From Geranomyces variabilis (lineage: Eukaryota > Chytridiomycota > Chytridiomycetes > Spizellomycetales > Powellomycetaceae): a DNA stretch of 64,000 nt. Location: the NCBI GenBank assembly GCA_027603065.1, contig JADGJP010000055.1:46801-110800 (forward strand). The letters run 5' to 3'. The notes under the pieces are model-generated. The model saw only the letters and a program-made list of their open reading frames with translations. It ran no database searches and was not told the DNA's origin. The number at the start of each line of letters is the position of its first letter. Within the stretch, counting starts at the first letter, position 1. The translations under genes were made by a program, and so were the position numbers. This document shows positions 44,704-54,490 of this stretch, piece after piece.

Positions 44704-45068
44704 AGGAGGGATGGGGAGAGAGAGAGAGAGAGAAAAAGAAGTAACAAGTTTTTGTTTGTTCATGGGTTATCCCTCTCCTCCTTCCTTACGTCCCTCCATT
44801 TTTTTTTTTTGGGCATTAGCGATGAAATATTTTTTTCAACCCCCTTTCTGTAATTCTTTTTCCGTGTAATTACTTCTTTCACTCTTTTCACCACAAGTTA
44901 TTGCTTCTTTCTTCTATAATATGCATATCATATCTACGCTCTCTCTTTTTGCGTGCCTTCTCTGCGGGTGGCAACGGGGGTGTCGTGCATTGCTTGTTTT
45001 ACTACATACATACGCCCCTGCGAGATTTGTTTTTTTTGTGCGTTTTTTTCGATCACGCTCGTACGCTC
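44704..45068. other. Convergent 3' intergenic region
   Basis: Between the 3' ends of the GRAM gene and the hydrolase gene. A GA run at about 44718-44740 and several T-rich stretches; nothing else seen. Confidence 0.5.
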
Positions 45069-46441
45069 TCAAAGCTTGACGGCGAGCGACTCTGCAGCAC
45101 TCTTGGCGTCAATCTCGCGCAAAAACCCATCCACGGCCCGCAGGGTCTGTCCCTCATCCATCCGATACGTTCTAGGGGGGGGGGGGCGAGGAACATCAGA
45201 AAAGAACATTAAAAACAAAAAAAAAACGAGTCGCCCCACTCTCTCTCTCTCGCTTGCTGTCCGCGTCTCTTACATATGTCCAACATCCTGTAACGGCAAA
45301 AACTGTGCACGCGGGATCCCGCTCGCGATCGCATGGCCGTGCTCAAGGGGGATGATTTCGTCGTGTGTGCCGTGGATGACAAGCGTCGGGACGGTGATGA
45401 GGGGTAGTTGCGGGGTGAGGTCAAATCCGGTTGATAGAGCTTCGATTTGTTGAACTTAAGCCAAGAAAAAAAAAAAAGAAAAGTGGGGAGTGCGTGTGTG
45501 TGTTTGAGTAGATTAGACAAAAACAACAACAAACCCTTCGCCAGTTTTCCCAACAGTAGCAAATACTTACTTATGATTTTTGCCGGCTTTCTCGCCCTCG
45601 CATTACTCCGCATCATTTCATCCACCTTCCCACTGTTCTCCCGACACCATCTCGGCGTCAAATTCCCTTCCAAGAACCTCCTCACAACCTTCTCCACCTC
45701 CCCTTTCTCTTTCCCTTTCCCCTGCGTCGCACCACCACCACTCTCCCTCCTCTCCACCTCCCCACACAAACACCCATAATACTCCGCCATAAGTCTACCC
45801 CCCCTCGGCCTCGCACTCGAAGCCAAAACCGTCATCGACCGACACTCATAATCGTCTCGTCCCCTCAGCAGCAGCACAAGCTGTTGAGCGACCATACCCC
45901 CCATCGACATCCCCAACAGGTGGAATGTGCGCCATTTGAGCGCGTCGTGGATGATGTGGAAGGTGTCGGTGGAGAGTTGGGTGAGCGTGAGGGATGGTGC
46001 GGTTTTGAAGAGCGGAAGGGGTGGAGAGAGGGTTGAGGCGCCGATGCCGCGGTGGTCGTAGATGCAGACTGGGCGGTGGAGGGCGAGTGCTAATTGCGTG
46101 CGTGCGCGGGCGGAAGGAAAAAAATCAAATTAGGAAAAAAGATGGGACTCTTTTATCGAAACAACGAACAGTCTGTTGCAAGTTTTTTTGTTTACCAGAG
46201 GCGAGATCATCCCAGTCTTCCTTCACGCTTGCCCTATTAAAAAAACGGGGTTGTTAAGAAACCCCATTCCATCCCTCGGCCGCAACACCACCTCTCCTCA
46301 ACCCCCCGGCGCGCGTACTTACATCCCCGTCAGCATAATCAGCGGCACTCCCTTCTGCTTGGCGCCGAGAACACGGTATGCGAGCTTTGCGCCGTCGGGC
46401 GTGTGGCAGAACAATGTAGTCGTGGTGTCGGTCTCTGTCAT
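45069..46441 (-). CDS. Alpha/beta hydrolase
   Basis: Five exons: 46441-46323, 46233-46196, 46089-45571, 45454-45274 and 45171-45069 (319 residues; all phases agree). The fold starts with FCHTPDGAKLAYRVLG and PLIMLTGM. DHRGIGAS follows strand 4. The nucleophile elbow is GMSMGG, where Ser is the catalytic residue. The acid and base are in VIHGTHDEIIP (Asp) and QDVGHM (His), completing the triad. A small lid region with a Gly/Lys-rich insert lies between. No signal peptide, so probably cytosolic. Substrate unknown; the family includes esterases, epoxide hydrolases and C-C hydrolases. The second exon is only 38 bp. The last intron ends in a C-rich acceptor tract. Confidence 0.9.
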
Positions 46442-46819
46442 TGTGGCTGCCGAGGGGAAAGATGGGGCGGAATGAGAGAGCGAGCGGGGCCGTCGGCTGT
46501 TTTGACTCGCAACTCGGTGCCGGATTCGGCACTATTGTATTATGTCACGCGAATGACTCGAACGCCGTCACGCCTCGCCATGCCTCTCATTTTTGTGTTT
46601 GCCAAGTAAAAGTACTGCATTTCCCATTATCCCCTTTTCCGCACGGAGATAAACTATTTACATCTAGAATCATAATAGGCATGTCCACATAATCCCCTTC
46701 AGCAAAATCTAAGCTCGAGGGCCCGGCAAGCGCCAAAATGCACGCATTCTACATACCCACGCCAGGGCTGCTACCTCGCGAGCAAAACTCACAATTGGTT
46801 TTCCGCCGATTAGTGTGAT
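46442..46819. other. Intergenic, nothing recognised
   Basis: Upstream flank of the hydrolase gene; mixed composition, no supported ORF or repeat. Confidence 0.5.
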
Positions 46820-48480
46820 GATGTGAACAGCGCCACGATGGCCAGCGGGAACCAGCGGCGTGTATTCAACGCCACAAGTGTAATCAGCGCCGTAATTGAG
46901 CAGAAGGGCAAAATTCCATCCCTAGCATCGCTCGCACGTTGCCTTGGCGCATCATATTGCAAAAACACCTCGCAAAGCTTCACATCTCTTCGGCAGCAGA
47001 TGCGATCAAATTGCAGAAACGCAGCTTCGCGAGCGTGATGGTCGGTGTAATTTGACGCTTCAAGCAGTTTCGCAGTTAGTTTCGTTATTGTTGGTGCGAT
47101 GCCTGATGACTTGACGGCATGTTGACGCCGCTTGACAAAAGCAGCTCGACGACGTATTCTATTGATCCTCCGAACTGCAGAGCACTCACGAGGCCTGTCG
47201 TAGAGTCGCTGCCCCGATCAAGGCAGTACATGATTGTAGAGATGTTTTGCGCATTGACGTTTGCTGACGGATCATGGGCAATTTGTGGGTACGAAGGATC
47301 ATATACCCCTGTGTCGGTAGATGAAAACGAATCATATCTCGTGGTGCCGAATGCGGAAGACTCGTAGCTGGGCGAGACGCATTCGACAGCCGACTGCAGC
47401 ACACCTGCGTCGCGTCAAAATCCCGTCGGTTCGGCAAGAAGCTTCACGCACTCCAAGTAGGCCGTGTCGAGCAGCGGCATCGATAACGACACCGCAGCCC
47501 TGCTGCAGCCGCGCTGTCATCCGCGGATGCGACAAGAACAACGCCACAACTTCCGCGTATCCCGACTTCAGCTGCGTTGATCAGCGCGTGAAAGCAGTCG
47601 ATACCAGCATCCAAGAGTTCTCGTAGCAAGTCAATGTCGGACGGCCCACCAAGCGTGCCGCCAAGCGCCAAGCCACTGCAGGAGTCTGTACCGCAGCACT
47701 GCGGCACCCCGTAGGCGACAAGTAGTTTGCACAGCGGTACGTCGCGCTTGATGCACGCGCCGCGCGGTGAAGTAAAAGACACCCCACTTCCTCGGTCGCG
47801 CAGTCAGAGAACGTTCCGCGCTGCAGCAGTAGCTCTACCAAATCGTAGTAGTCAGTTGTCTTGCGCTGCCGTGCAATTGCGTAGTCGTACAGCAGCGGCA
47901 CCCGTCTCCCGCAGCCGGCGGGGTAAGGGACCGCCGCATCCAGCCCAAAAGCGCCATTTATCCCGCCTGCCAGCAGCACACGCACCATTTGCATATCACC
48001 GCTCTTCACCGCGTCACCAAGCGCCGTTGCGGCCATCGCATGGCCCGCAACGGCCCCTTCGCCACCGCGGCTCCTCAAGCAAAAATGCCACAACGTCCTT
48101 TTATACCCGCCTATTACTGCGACTCAGAGCGCGGAATCCCATGCATCGCTCGCACTCGCCGCGTCGGCATCCCATAGCGCACGGCACGTTTCAACATCAC
48201 CCGAGGCAGCTGTCGCCTCAAACACCACCTTATCGATGTGTTCCCGCGCGGGAGGCAGTGGCCGCGCGCGCAGGATAGAAGCTATCGCCGCGGCGTGCGC
48301 CGGCCTGCGCGCGAGGCGTCGTGGACGGTCTCTGGCCATGCCCTGATTGCTCGAGTTCAAGCAAGGTGGCGAGGACGGCGGGCGGAGTGTTGTGGTGGAC
48401 GGCGTAGGCGACAGCGCCGTGAGCGCCGTGCTCAGGCCTCGCGTGGCTCTGAAATGTCGTCTGCTGCGGAGGCAGGAGGA
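46820..48480 (-). pseudogene. Ankyrin-repeat pseudogene
   Basis: Ankyrin-like segments follow each other on the minus strand but in changing frames. They are DKVVFEATAASGDVETCRAL (about 48240-48180), LGDAVKSGDMQMVRVLLAGG (about 48030), DYYDLVELLLQRGTFSD, DVPLCKLLVAYGVPQCC, DIDLLRELLDAGIDCFHALI, then one base out of frame KSGYAEVVALFLSHP (about 47560) and AYLECVKLLAEPTGF with a stop. Further 3', a frame reads REAAFLQFDRICC. At INAA/KSGYAEV a single extra base shifts the frame, with no intron signals. At least four frame changes and several stops make this a decayed gene. It resembles the relic at 50.4-51.3 kb. Confidence 0.6.
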
Positions 48481-48839
48481 GGGGTCGCGGCCATGAATGC
48501 AACCGGGCACCCAAAAGGCCGGGGTACCGACGGCCTGCTGGTATATTTACCGCCGTAATAGGGCAGGAGAAGGGGGCGGACGTCAGTTGCCTTTGCATAA
48601 CGACAAGCGGGTGTGGTTTGTGGTTGCAGTTAACGCCTGATGGAATATGCCAGTTGCTTACGAGACCCGACTGCCCGCCCAATTGCAACTTTCTTTTTTC
48701 GCTCAACCTCCCTCCCTCCCGTCGCCATTGCATTGCACCCACCCGTTCGTCTGCCTCGCCTGGAGTCGCCCACACCGCCCCCCCTTTTTCGTGCTCTATC
48801 TTCCATCCTCCGTCTTTTCCTTTTTCTTCTACTGCAAAA
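48481..48839. other. Divergent intergenic region
   Basis: Between the head of the ankyrin relic and the C9orf85-like gene. Pyrimidine-rich before the + gene, consistent with a fungal 5' leader. Confidence 0.4.
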
Positions 48840-49593
48840 ATGTCCTCCCGAGTCTCAACCGCAAAAGGCAAAACCGGCGCCCAGAAATCCCGCCAAAAGT
48901 ACCAAAACACATTCGCATTCAAACCGGACAAGAACAACCAATCAGCGTCCAAAATCGCAGCTTTACCCGCTCAAGGGCTGTGTCAAAAATGTCTTGACAT
49001 TATCGACTGGCGGTAAACTAACGAAAACTCCGCATTTTTCATACTTCCGTGTGCAGAGTTAATGACTGAGATATTTGTTGTCCTACTTTAGAAAACGGAT
49101 GAGCAAATACAAGCCGCTAACACAGCCAAAGACGTGTCTTGCGTGCCATGGGAAAAAGATCAAGGACGCTTATCATGTGTTGTGTAGGGACTGTGCGGGC
49201 GAGCAGAATGTCTGTGCGAAGTGTCGGGAGACTACCGAGATTGTAATGTACGTAACAGACGAAGGAGGAAAAAAAAGGCCGGACCTGTGGTGTGTGTTTG
49301 TCCTCACCGACGCTAAATCGACCCGCTTTTACGTTTCCCCCAGATCCGACCACAAACCCGCATCACAACGTCTCCGCGAAGAACAAGAACAACAGCAACT
49401 CCTCGCCAGCATGTCAGAAAGGCAACGGCGCTCCTACCTGCGCAAAATTGCGCGCGGTGACGAGGACGGGGCGGGCAAAATCGCGCAGGTTGCGGCAGAC
49501 AAAGAGGATGGCGGGTGGAGCGATTTCGATGATGATTTGGGCGGTGACGATGATGAGGACGAAGAGGAGGATGACGAGGAGGAGGTCAGATAA
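48840..49593 (+). CDS. C9orf85-like (DUF2039) zinc-binding protein
   Basis: Three exons: 48840-49012, 49092-49247 and 49344-49593 (192 residues; phases agree). The N-terminus reads QKSRQKYQNTFAFKPDKN, the typical opening of the family. Then come paired cysteines: LCQKCLDIIDWR, YKPLTQPKTCLACHGK, YHVLCRDCA and NVCAKCRE, giving two C4-type zinc sites. The C-terminal part is a charged helix (RLREEQEQQQLLASMSERQR) and a run of Asp/Glu. This matches human C9orf85 and its eukaryotic relatives, whose role is unknown. The acceptor of exon 3 follows a pyrimidine tract; the donor before it is GTACGT. Confidence 0.88.
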
Positions 49594-50419
49594 ATGTTAG
49601 TGTAGACTAGCTAACACACACACACACACACACAGATCACCTCCTCTCTGTGGCCGCAGGATCGGTGTTTGTCTTTTGGCGTATATCTAAGAGGGTTGTC
49701 TTCCGCTCCCTCGGCGTGCGCATACAGGAACCGCGCAGCGAGGGACACGTCAGCGCCAGAACAGCCCTTTTTCATTAAGAGATGCAATGATAGACTAGAA
49801 GAATACTAGAGAAGGTGGGAGATAAACATTTTGAGTTCCAGATGCGAATCTTGTGGCATAAAAGAACGACCAAGAGCTTAGCACAGGGTCTTCATTCATG
49901 CGTGCGTGCGGTCTTGACGCAACGGTGAAACTCTTCAGCTGACACAATGGGCTAGGAAGCCATGATGCATTATGACTCATTTCTAGCGTTTGCGCACGGA
50001 CTGCCCCCGTTGCGTCCGTCGGCACGGGGCCAACCCACCGCATGCAGAAAGGAAAGAGTGCGAGGCGGGGCTGCAACAATGCAAGAGAGGGGGCTAGGAC
50101 TCGACCAGAGTGATGTGTTTTGGACTGTGAGGTATTTTTGCTTCCTTGGAATCTGACAGGTCTCTGACCCTCGCGCCATGCAACCCACGCCTCCCCTCTC
50201 AATCCTCGCCCCTTTCACATACCCAGCCTCACGCCCCGCACTCCTGTGTACAGCGTCCTGCAACGTGCGCAGCCCCCGTGCGTGCGCATAGCTGACATGT
50301 CTGACTTTCAATTACAGCCACCGCAACTCCCCGCTACGGTGTGGGGTCCCCCCGCAGGCGTCCCCGAGAACACTCAAGATCCGCGAGATGCGTCGATATC
50401 TAAATTCTAATCCTTTGGG
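49594..50419. other. Intergenic with AC microsatellite
   Basis: Holds an (AC)n run at 49614-49634 and unremarkable sequence beyond; no gene seen. Confidence 0.5.
49614..49634 (+). repeat. (AC)n microsatellite
   Basis: About ten AC units, 20 bp after the stop codon of the C9orf85-like gene. Confidence 0.9.
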
Positions 50420-51342
50420 CATGGAATGAAATTGAACAGCAGTCAATGCTGGCGGGCCGTCGTGGTTTCTGCCTTAGCGTCCGGATGCGGGCTTGCGGCA
50501 GTAAGGAGACCACATCCCGCATGACCTTCTTTCCTGGCGTATTGAATGAACACGGCAAAAGCTTCTTGGGTCGGGTGCACAACTTGGACCACAATCCGCG
50601 AGCAGCAGCGAAAGCACAGCAGCTTGAGCGTTTAAACTGGCTAATATGATGGGATCATCAGTGCTGTTTCCCGAATGAATGGAAGGGTTTGCAAGCATGA
50701 CCGAGACAACGTCCGCATAGCCTTTTTTGCTGGCTTCTCCGACTGCGCTGGGACACGCCATTGGGACGCAGCGGCCGCATGCGAGGATCCGCGAACAGCA
50801 GAGAGACCGACGCTGCGTGACCGGTTTTTGCGCTGGCCATGCAAAAGGCTTGCTCGCTGGAAAAAGGGCGGCTCGAACACCCGCCCTTCTGCCAGCATCA
50901 GCCGAACGAGATCTACCTAGCCCTTCTGGACGGCAGTGTAGAAGGCGTCGGTGCCGCGCCAGGCCGCCATCGGTCGGTACGAGAGCCCTTCAGAAAGTGC
51001 GCGAAAAGCCCCACAGCGGTATTGAAACCTTGTCGTGTTACGCAGTTGACGCTGCAGATCCTCAGTAGACCAACGGATGTTTTCCGCGAAGAAACGACAA
51101 ACTGCGCGTCGGGACAGCCGGTTGGCGTAGGTGACGTACCCAGAGGAGAGATATACCACGTCGGCGTTCATCGTGACGGGAATAAATATGGAATATGTAC
51201 CGAGGGGGGTTGAGGACCGCGGCTTTTTCTTCAAACTGATGGGTGTGCGCGCCCGATGGAATGCCGCAAAAAATCTGCGACGTACGAGTGTGTTCCGATT
51301 CATGGCTTCACAAAGCTCACGCTTGAGAACGACCGTGATCAT
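50420..51342 (-). pseudogene. Ankyrin-repeat pseudogene (second locus)
   Basis: An ATG at 51342 opens a frame (MITVVLKRELCEAMN...) that reaches FYTAVQKG and then a TAG at about 50918. The frame continues directly after it as VDLVRLMLAEGRVFEPPFF. One frame change later it reads MASAKTGHAASVSLLFADPR, and after another MACPSAVGEASKKGYADVVS followed by VMLANPS. These are ankyrin-type helix pairs (x-G-H-x-x-V-x-L-L). An in-frame stop plus frameshifts without splice signals indicate decay. The segment KKGYADVVSVMLANPS is similar to KSGYAEVVALFLSHP of the 46.8-48.5 kb relic, so both probably come from one family. Confidence 0.6.
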
Positions 51343-51560
51343 CGATGCAATTATAGACTACTTCAGACGAACAGGCTGGTGAAATTGGGAAGGGTATGTA
51401 AAGGAGAAATGATACGAAGTGGAGTGGGTGCCAAGGGCAAAGTTACGCCGATGAGTGTACAATGAGTTACGGGGAAAAGCCGCAAAGAAAAAAAATCTGC
51501 AAGTAAAGGGTGGGGAATAACACAAAAAGAAAGATAATAAAAAAGCCAAAGGAAAACCCT

Positions 51561-53069
51561 TCAAGCAGAGCTGGACGAAGACCCGGCCGCAGGGCCAGAC
51601 GAGCTCACGCCGCCATTCGCCTTGGTGTTTTCGCAAACGTGGTTAAGCTTCTGAGCGTGCGCTAGATTGTGATACTGCGTTCGGCAGTCCTTCCCGTACC
51701 TGAGGGATATTGATAAGTGAGCACATGTTGTGTGAGCTTTATCGCAAAATTCATATTTCGTCCAATTTACCCACCAGCAATCCCGGCGGTTGCGGATCAC
51801 TGGCAGAAGCTCGTCCCGCGGGATCTGTTTGCGATACCACTCCATTGCATCCCCGTGTATTCGCTTGGCACAGATCCCGCACAAGAGAGTGTTGACATCG
51901 GTCATGCATGGTGCATCTGCCTGTTGGAACGGTGAATATATCGGGTAAAGCCGAGGGGAGAAAGTTCCCTCCCGGATACCGTCCAGCGCCGTCTTCCACA
52001 CATGGGTTCCCGCTTCTTCCATCGAGCTGGAAATCTTGGTTTGCAGCTGCAGCTTTAACAAATCTCTCTCCACGTTGTTCTGCGAAAATGCACAGTCCGG
52101 TATCGTGGGGCACTTGTAGTCACAGGCTGGTCGTAGCTGACCATACGCGTATGACTCAGCATCAAGGAGGTTCTGAGGCAGTGCGTCGCAGTGCTTCGGC
52201 GGTTGTCCCGATGTGGCTTCCCAGTAAGCGTTGCAAAATGGCGCTGCACAGCTTCCGCATTTCTGCGGATAACCCTCACGCTTTGGAAACGTCCTGTGGC
52301 AAGCATGGCAATATAGATGCTCCGCATCAACCTCTGGGCATCGAAAGTCGTCATTCGAATGCACGGCGCCGCCAGGACAGTGTCCGCAAATGGGACCAGC
52401 CGGCTGGTCATTTGCATCAACTTCCTCCTCATCCTCGTAATCAGACTCCCCTTCATCGTCAATCTCATAATCAGACCCGCTACCGTCCGGGCGCACGACG
52501 TCTCCTCCGCCCACGTAAGTATTATTATTTTCCAAATCCGCCAGATCCGCAGCGGTGCGTCGTCGGTCCGGGTGAAGCTGGAGCCATGCGTCTACCATGC
52601 CTTGCACAACAAAGTTTGGCTTGGCCTTTGTCGCAATCGCACGGCATGTCGGGCACCGCGCCGATCGCTTGCTGCACACAGACCAGCATCCGCCGCAGTA
52701 CGTGTGCATGCAGTCGAGAGAAACGGGCTGGTGGAACAAGTCGATGCAGACTGAGCAGCGGAGGGATTCTTCCATGGCGGTACGTGCCAGCTGGGAGTTT
52801 GAGCGTTCGGGCGCTGCGCCATACACCCGTTTCGCAGGACACGGCGATGTGTTTCTTTGGTTGTTGTTTTTGCTGTCACAGTCATTGTCATCGTTGTCGC
52901 TGGCTCTTTTGCGGTTTGGTGGGAGCGAGTCTGAGGAGTCTGGTCGCAGCGTCGCCAAAGCACCACCAGCGGGAGCACCAGGAGCAGCAGCAGCAGCAGC
53001 AGTAACTGCGGTACTGGAAGGCGAAGACGACGACGAGGGAGCGCCCTCAGCCGCCGGGAGAGAAGACAT
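51561..53069 (-). CDS. CHFR-like RING ubiquitin ligase without FHA domain
   Basis: Two exons, 53069-51775 and 51699-51561 (477 residues). The phases agree with a GTGGGT donor, giving CWYGKDCRTQ across the junction. After a low-complexity start (Ser, Ala) comes a RING at about residues 100-142: CSVCIDLFHQPVSLDCMHTY, CGGCW and CPTCR. An acidic stretch follows, then the cysteine-rich domain typical of CHFR: CHACHRTFPKREGYPQKCGS, APFCNAYWE, LLCGICAKRIHGDAMEWYRK, IPRDELLPVI and LAHAQKLNHVCENTK. Animal CHFR uses an N-terminal FHA domain, RING and this Cys-rich region in a mitotic checkpoint. Here the FHA domain is missing and the upstream DNA is the promoter of a divergent gene. Whether checkpoint function is kept is unknown. 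Confidence 0.88.
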   Translation of the reverse strand: MSSLPAAEGAPSSSSSPSSTAVTAAAAAAPGAPAGGALATLRPDSSDSLPPNRKRASDNDDNDCDSKNNNQRNTSPCPAKRVYGAAPERSNSQLARTAMEESLRCSVCIDLFHQPVSLDCMHTYCGGCWSVCSKRSARCPTCRAIATKAKPNFVVQGMVDAWLQLHPDRRRTAADLADLENNNTYVGGGDVVRPDGSGSDYEIDDEGESDYEDEEEVDANDQPAGPICGHCPGGAVHSNDDFRCPEVDAEHLYCHACHRTFPKREGYPQKCGSCAAPFCNAYWEATSGQPPKHCDALPQNLLDAESYAYGQLRPACDYKCPTIPDCAFSQNNVERDLLKLQLQTKISSSMEEAGTHVWKTALDGIREGTFSPRLYPIYSPFQQADAPCMTDVNTLLCGICAKRIHGDAMEWYRKQIPRDELLPVIRNRRDCWWVNWTKYEFCDKAHTTCAHLSISLRYGKDCRTQYHNLAHAQKLNHVCENTKANGGVSSSGPAAGSSSSSA

Positions 53070-53468
53070 TGTGTGTGTGCGGGTGCGTGGGTGGATGGAC
53101 GGCCAGACGGGGCGGGTGGATGGCGGACGTGACTGACATAAGCGGGCGGCCCGTCGCGAGTGTCGCGCGTTGATTTTGTTCTGACAGCGTGTCCTTCGTT
53201 TCCTTCTTTCGCTTCTTCCAACGGTGGCAACGGCAACGGCCCTCTCGTCAGCGTAAATAAAGTTCTTAACGCATACCCTGGTGGCGTGCGGGCGAGCATG
53301 CATCATCGGCACACCGGCTACCAAGCTTAGAAAAAAAGTATTTAATGCCCACCGCGCTTGTCCCGCGCTCGCCCTCGTTTCCTCCCGCCACCAAGGAATC
53401 AGACTTCCCTCCCAAACAACCAATCTACATACCCCCGCCTGAAATATACCCGGTTTTCCAACCTCATC
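53070..53468. promoter_or_regulatory. Shared divergent promoter, CHFR-like / secreted protein
   Basis: About 400 bp between opposite start codons (53069 minus, 53469 plus). A TATTTAA at about 53338-53344 lies 125 bp before the + ATG and could be its TATA element. Confidence 0.45.
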
Positions 53469-54211
53469 ATGCACTCGCCGTCGCTTCCCCTGGTTGTTGT
53501 CTCTTGCATGGCGTTGGTAAGAACACAAGAGCGTTCTTTTACCGCGCCATCCGCGCGGCTGTCTTTCCGTATACTTTTCGCGCGTTTAACCAACCCTTAC
53601 GTCCGTCTCTCTTTCCCTCTGTCTCTCACTTTTCTCTCTCTTCCTGCCCCTGTGTTTTTCCCGCGCGCGTTTAAAGATCGCCCAAGCAGCAGTCCTCCCC
53701 ATGCCCGCGCGTCTCGTCGACATGACCGCCCGCCAAGTCGTCGCAACACCCACTTTACCCGCCGGCGTGCCCGGCTGCGCCTTCGCCGTCGGCGGCGAGC
53801 TCGGCGACTTTTTCATACCGGCGTTCCTCGCAAACTCTACCGACGCCGCAGCCCGATGCGCATCACAGCGCGCCCAGCTCGCCGCGGTGACAATCGAGAA
53901 CTTTCTGTCCGTCTCGCAGGGTGTTTATGACTGCGTCGGGCCTAATCAGAGCGTGTCAATTGACAGCTGGTAAGCAAAAGAAGTAAAAAGCAAACGTAAC
54001 GCAAAAGAAGCTGCTGCTGACATAAAATCCTCGATCACTTCTTTCGTTTTCTCTCTTCGTTAGGAACGGCGATAACTATGCCGAGACAAATATGACGTTT
54101 ATCACGGGTTCGACGTCTGGGCCAGGCGCCATTACCGAGATCACACCCGACCTCATCGGCACGCCAATCAAGTATCTCTGCCAGTGGACGGCACCGGCGC
54201 CCGCAAAATGA
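53469..54211 (+). CDS. Small secreted protein, unknown function
   Basis: Three exons: 53469-53516, 53677-53969 and 54064-54211 (162 residues; phases agree). The N-terminus is a signal peptide (LPLVVVSCMALIAQAAVLP), assembled across the first intron. The mature protein has four to five cysteines (PGCAFAVGGELGDFF, AARCASQRAQLAAV, YDCVG, YLCQW), which may form disulfides, and three NxS/T sites (NST, NQS, NMT). The pattern of a short domain with C at each end and a central SW resembles small extracellular domains of fungi (for example PAN/WSC-like), but it cannot be assigned. Probably secreted or cell-wall bound. Confidence 0.72.
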
Positions 54212-54490
54212 GTCTCGTCACCCAGTTGACCTTTGCAGTTTAGCTCGTCATCAACGTGGACTTGAGCCTACTTGTACTTTTTCTTTTCTTGCTGTTGTCT
54301 TTATTTCGCATCTTTCCGAGATGCGCATTCTACCATTTTTTACTTCTTATGTAAATATCGATCGCAATCGACAAACTTATCACAAAAGATACAGCATGTT
54401 TTGAAACAAAAAAGAATACTTCCCTTATATCACAAGAAAGCAGAATGCACAAAAAGGATCAACCCGCCCCCCTCTTCCGATCGCCGTTCG

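Noticed and set aside
51908-53005. 365-codon plus-strand ORF
   Set aside because: Antisense shadow of the CHFR-like gene, without domains.
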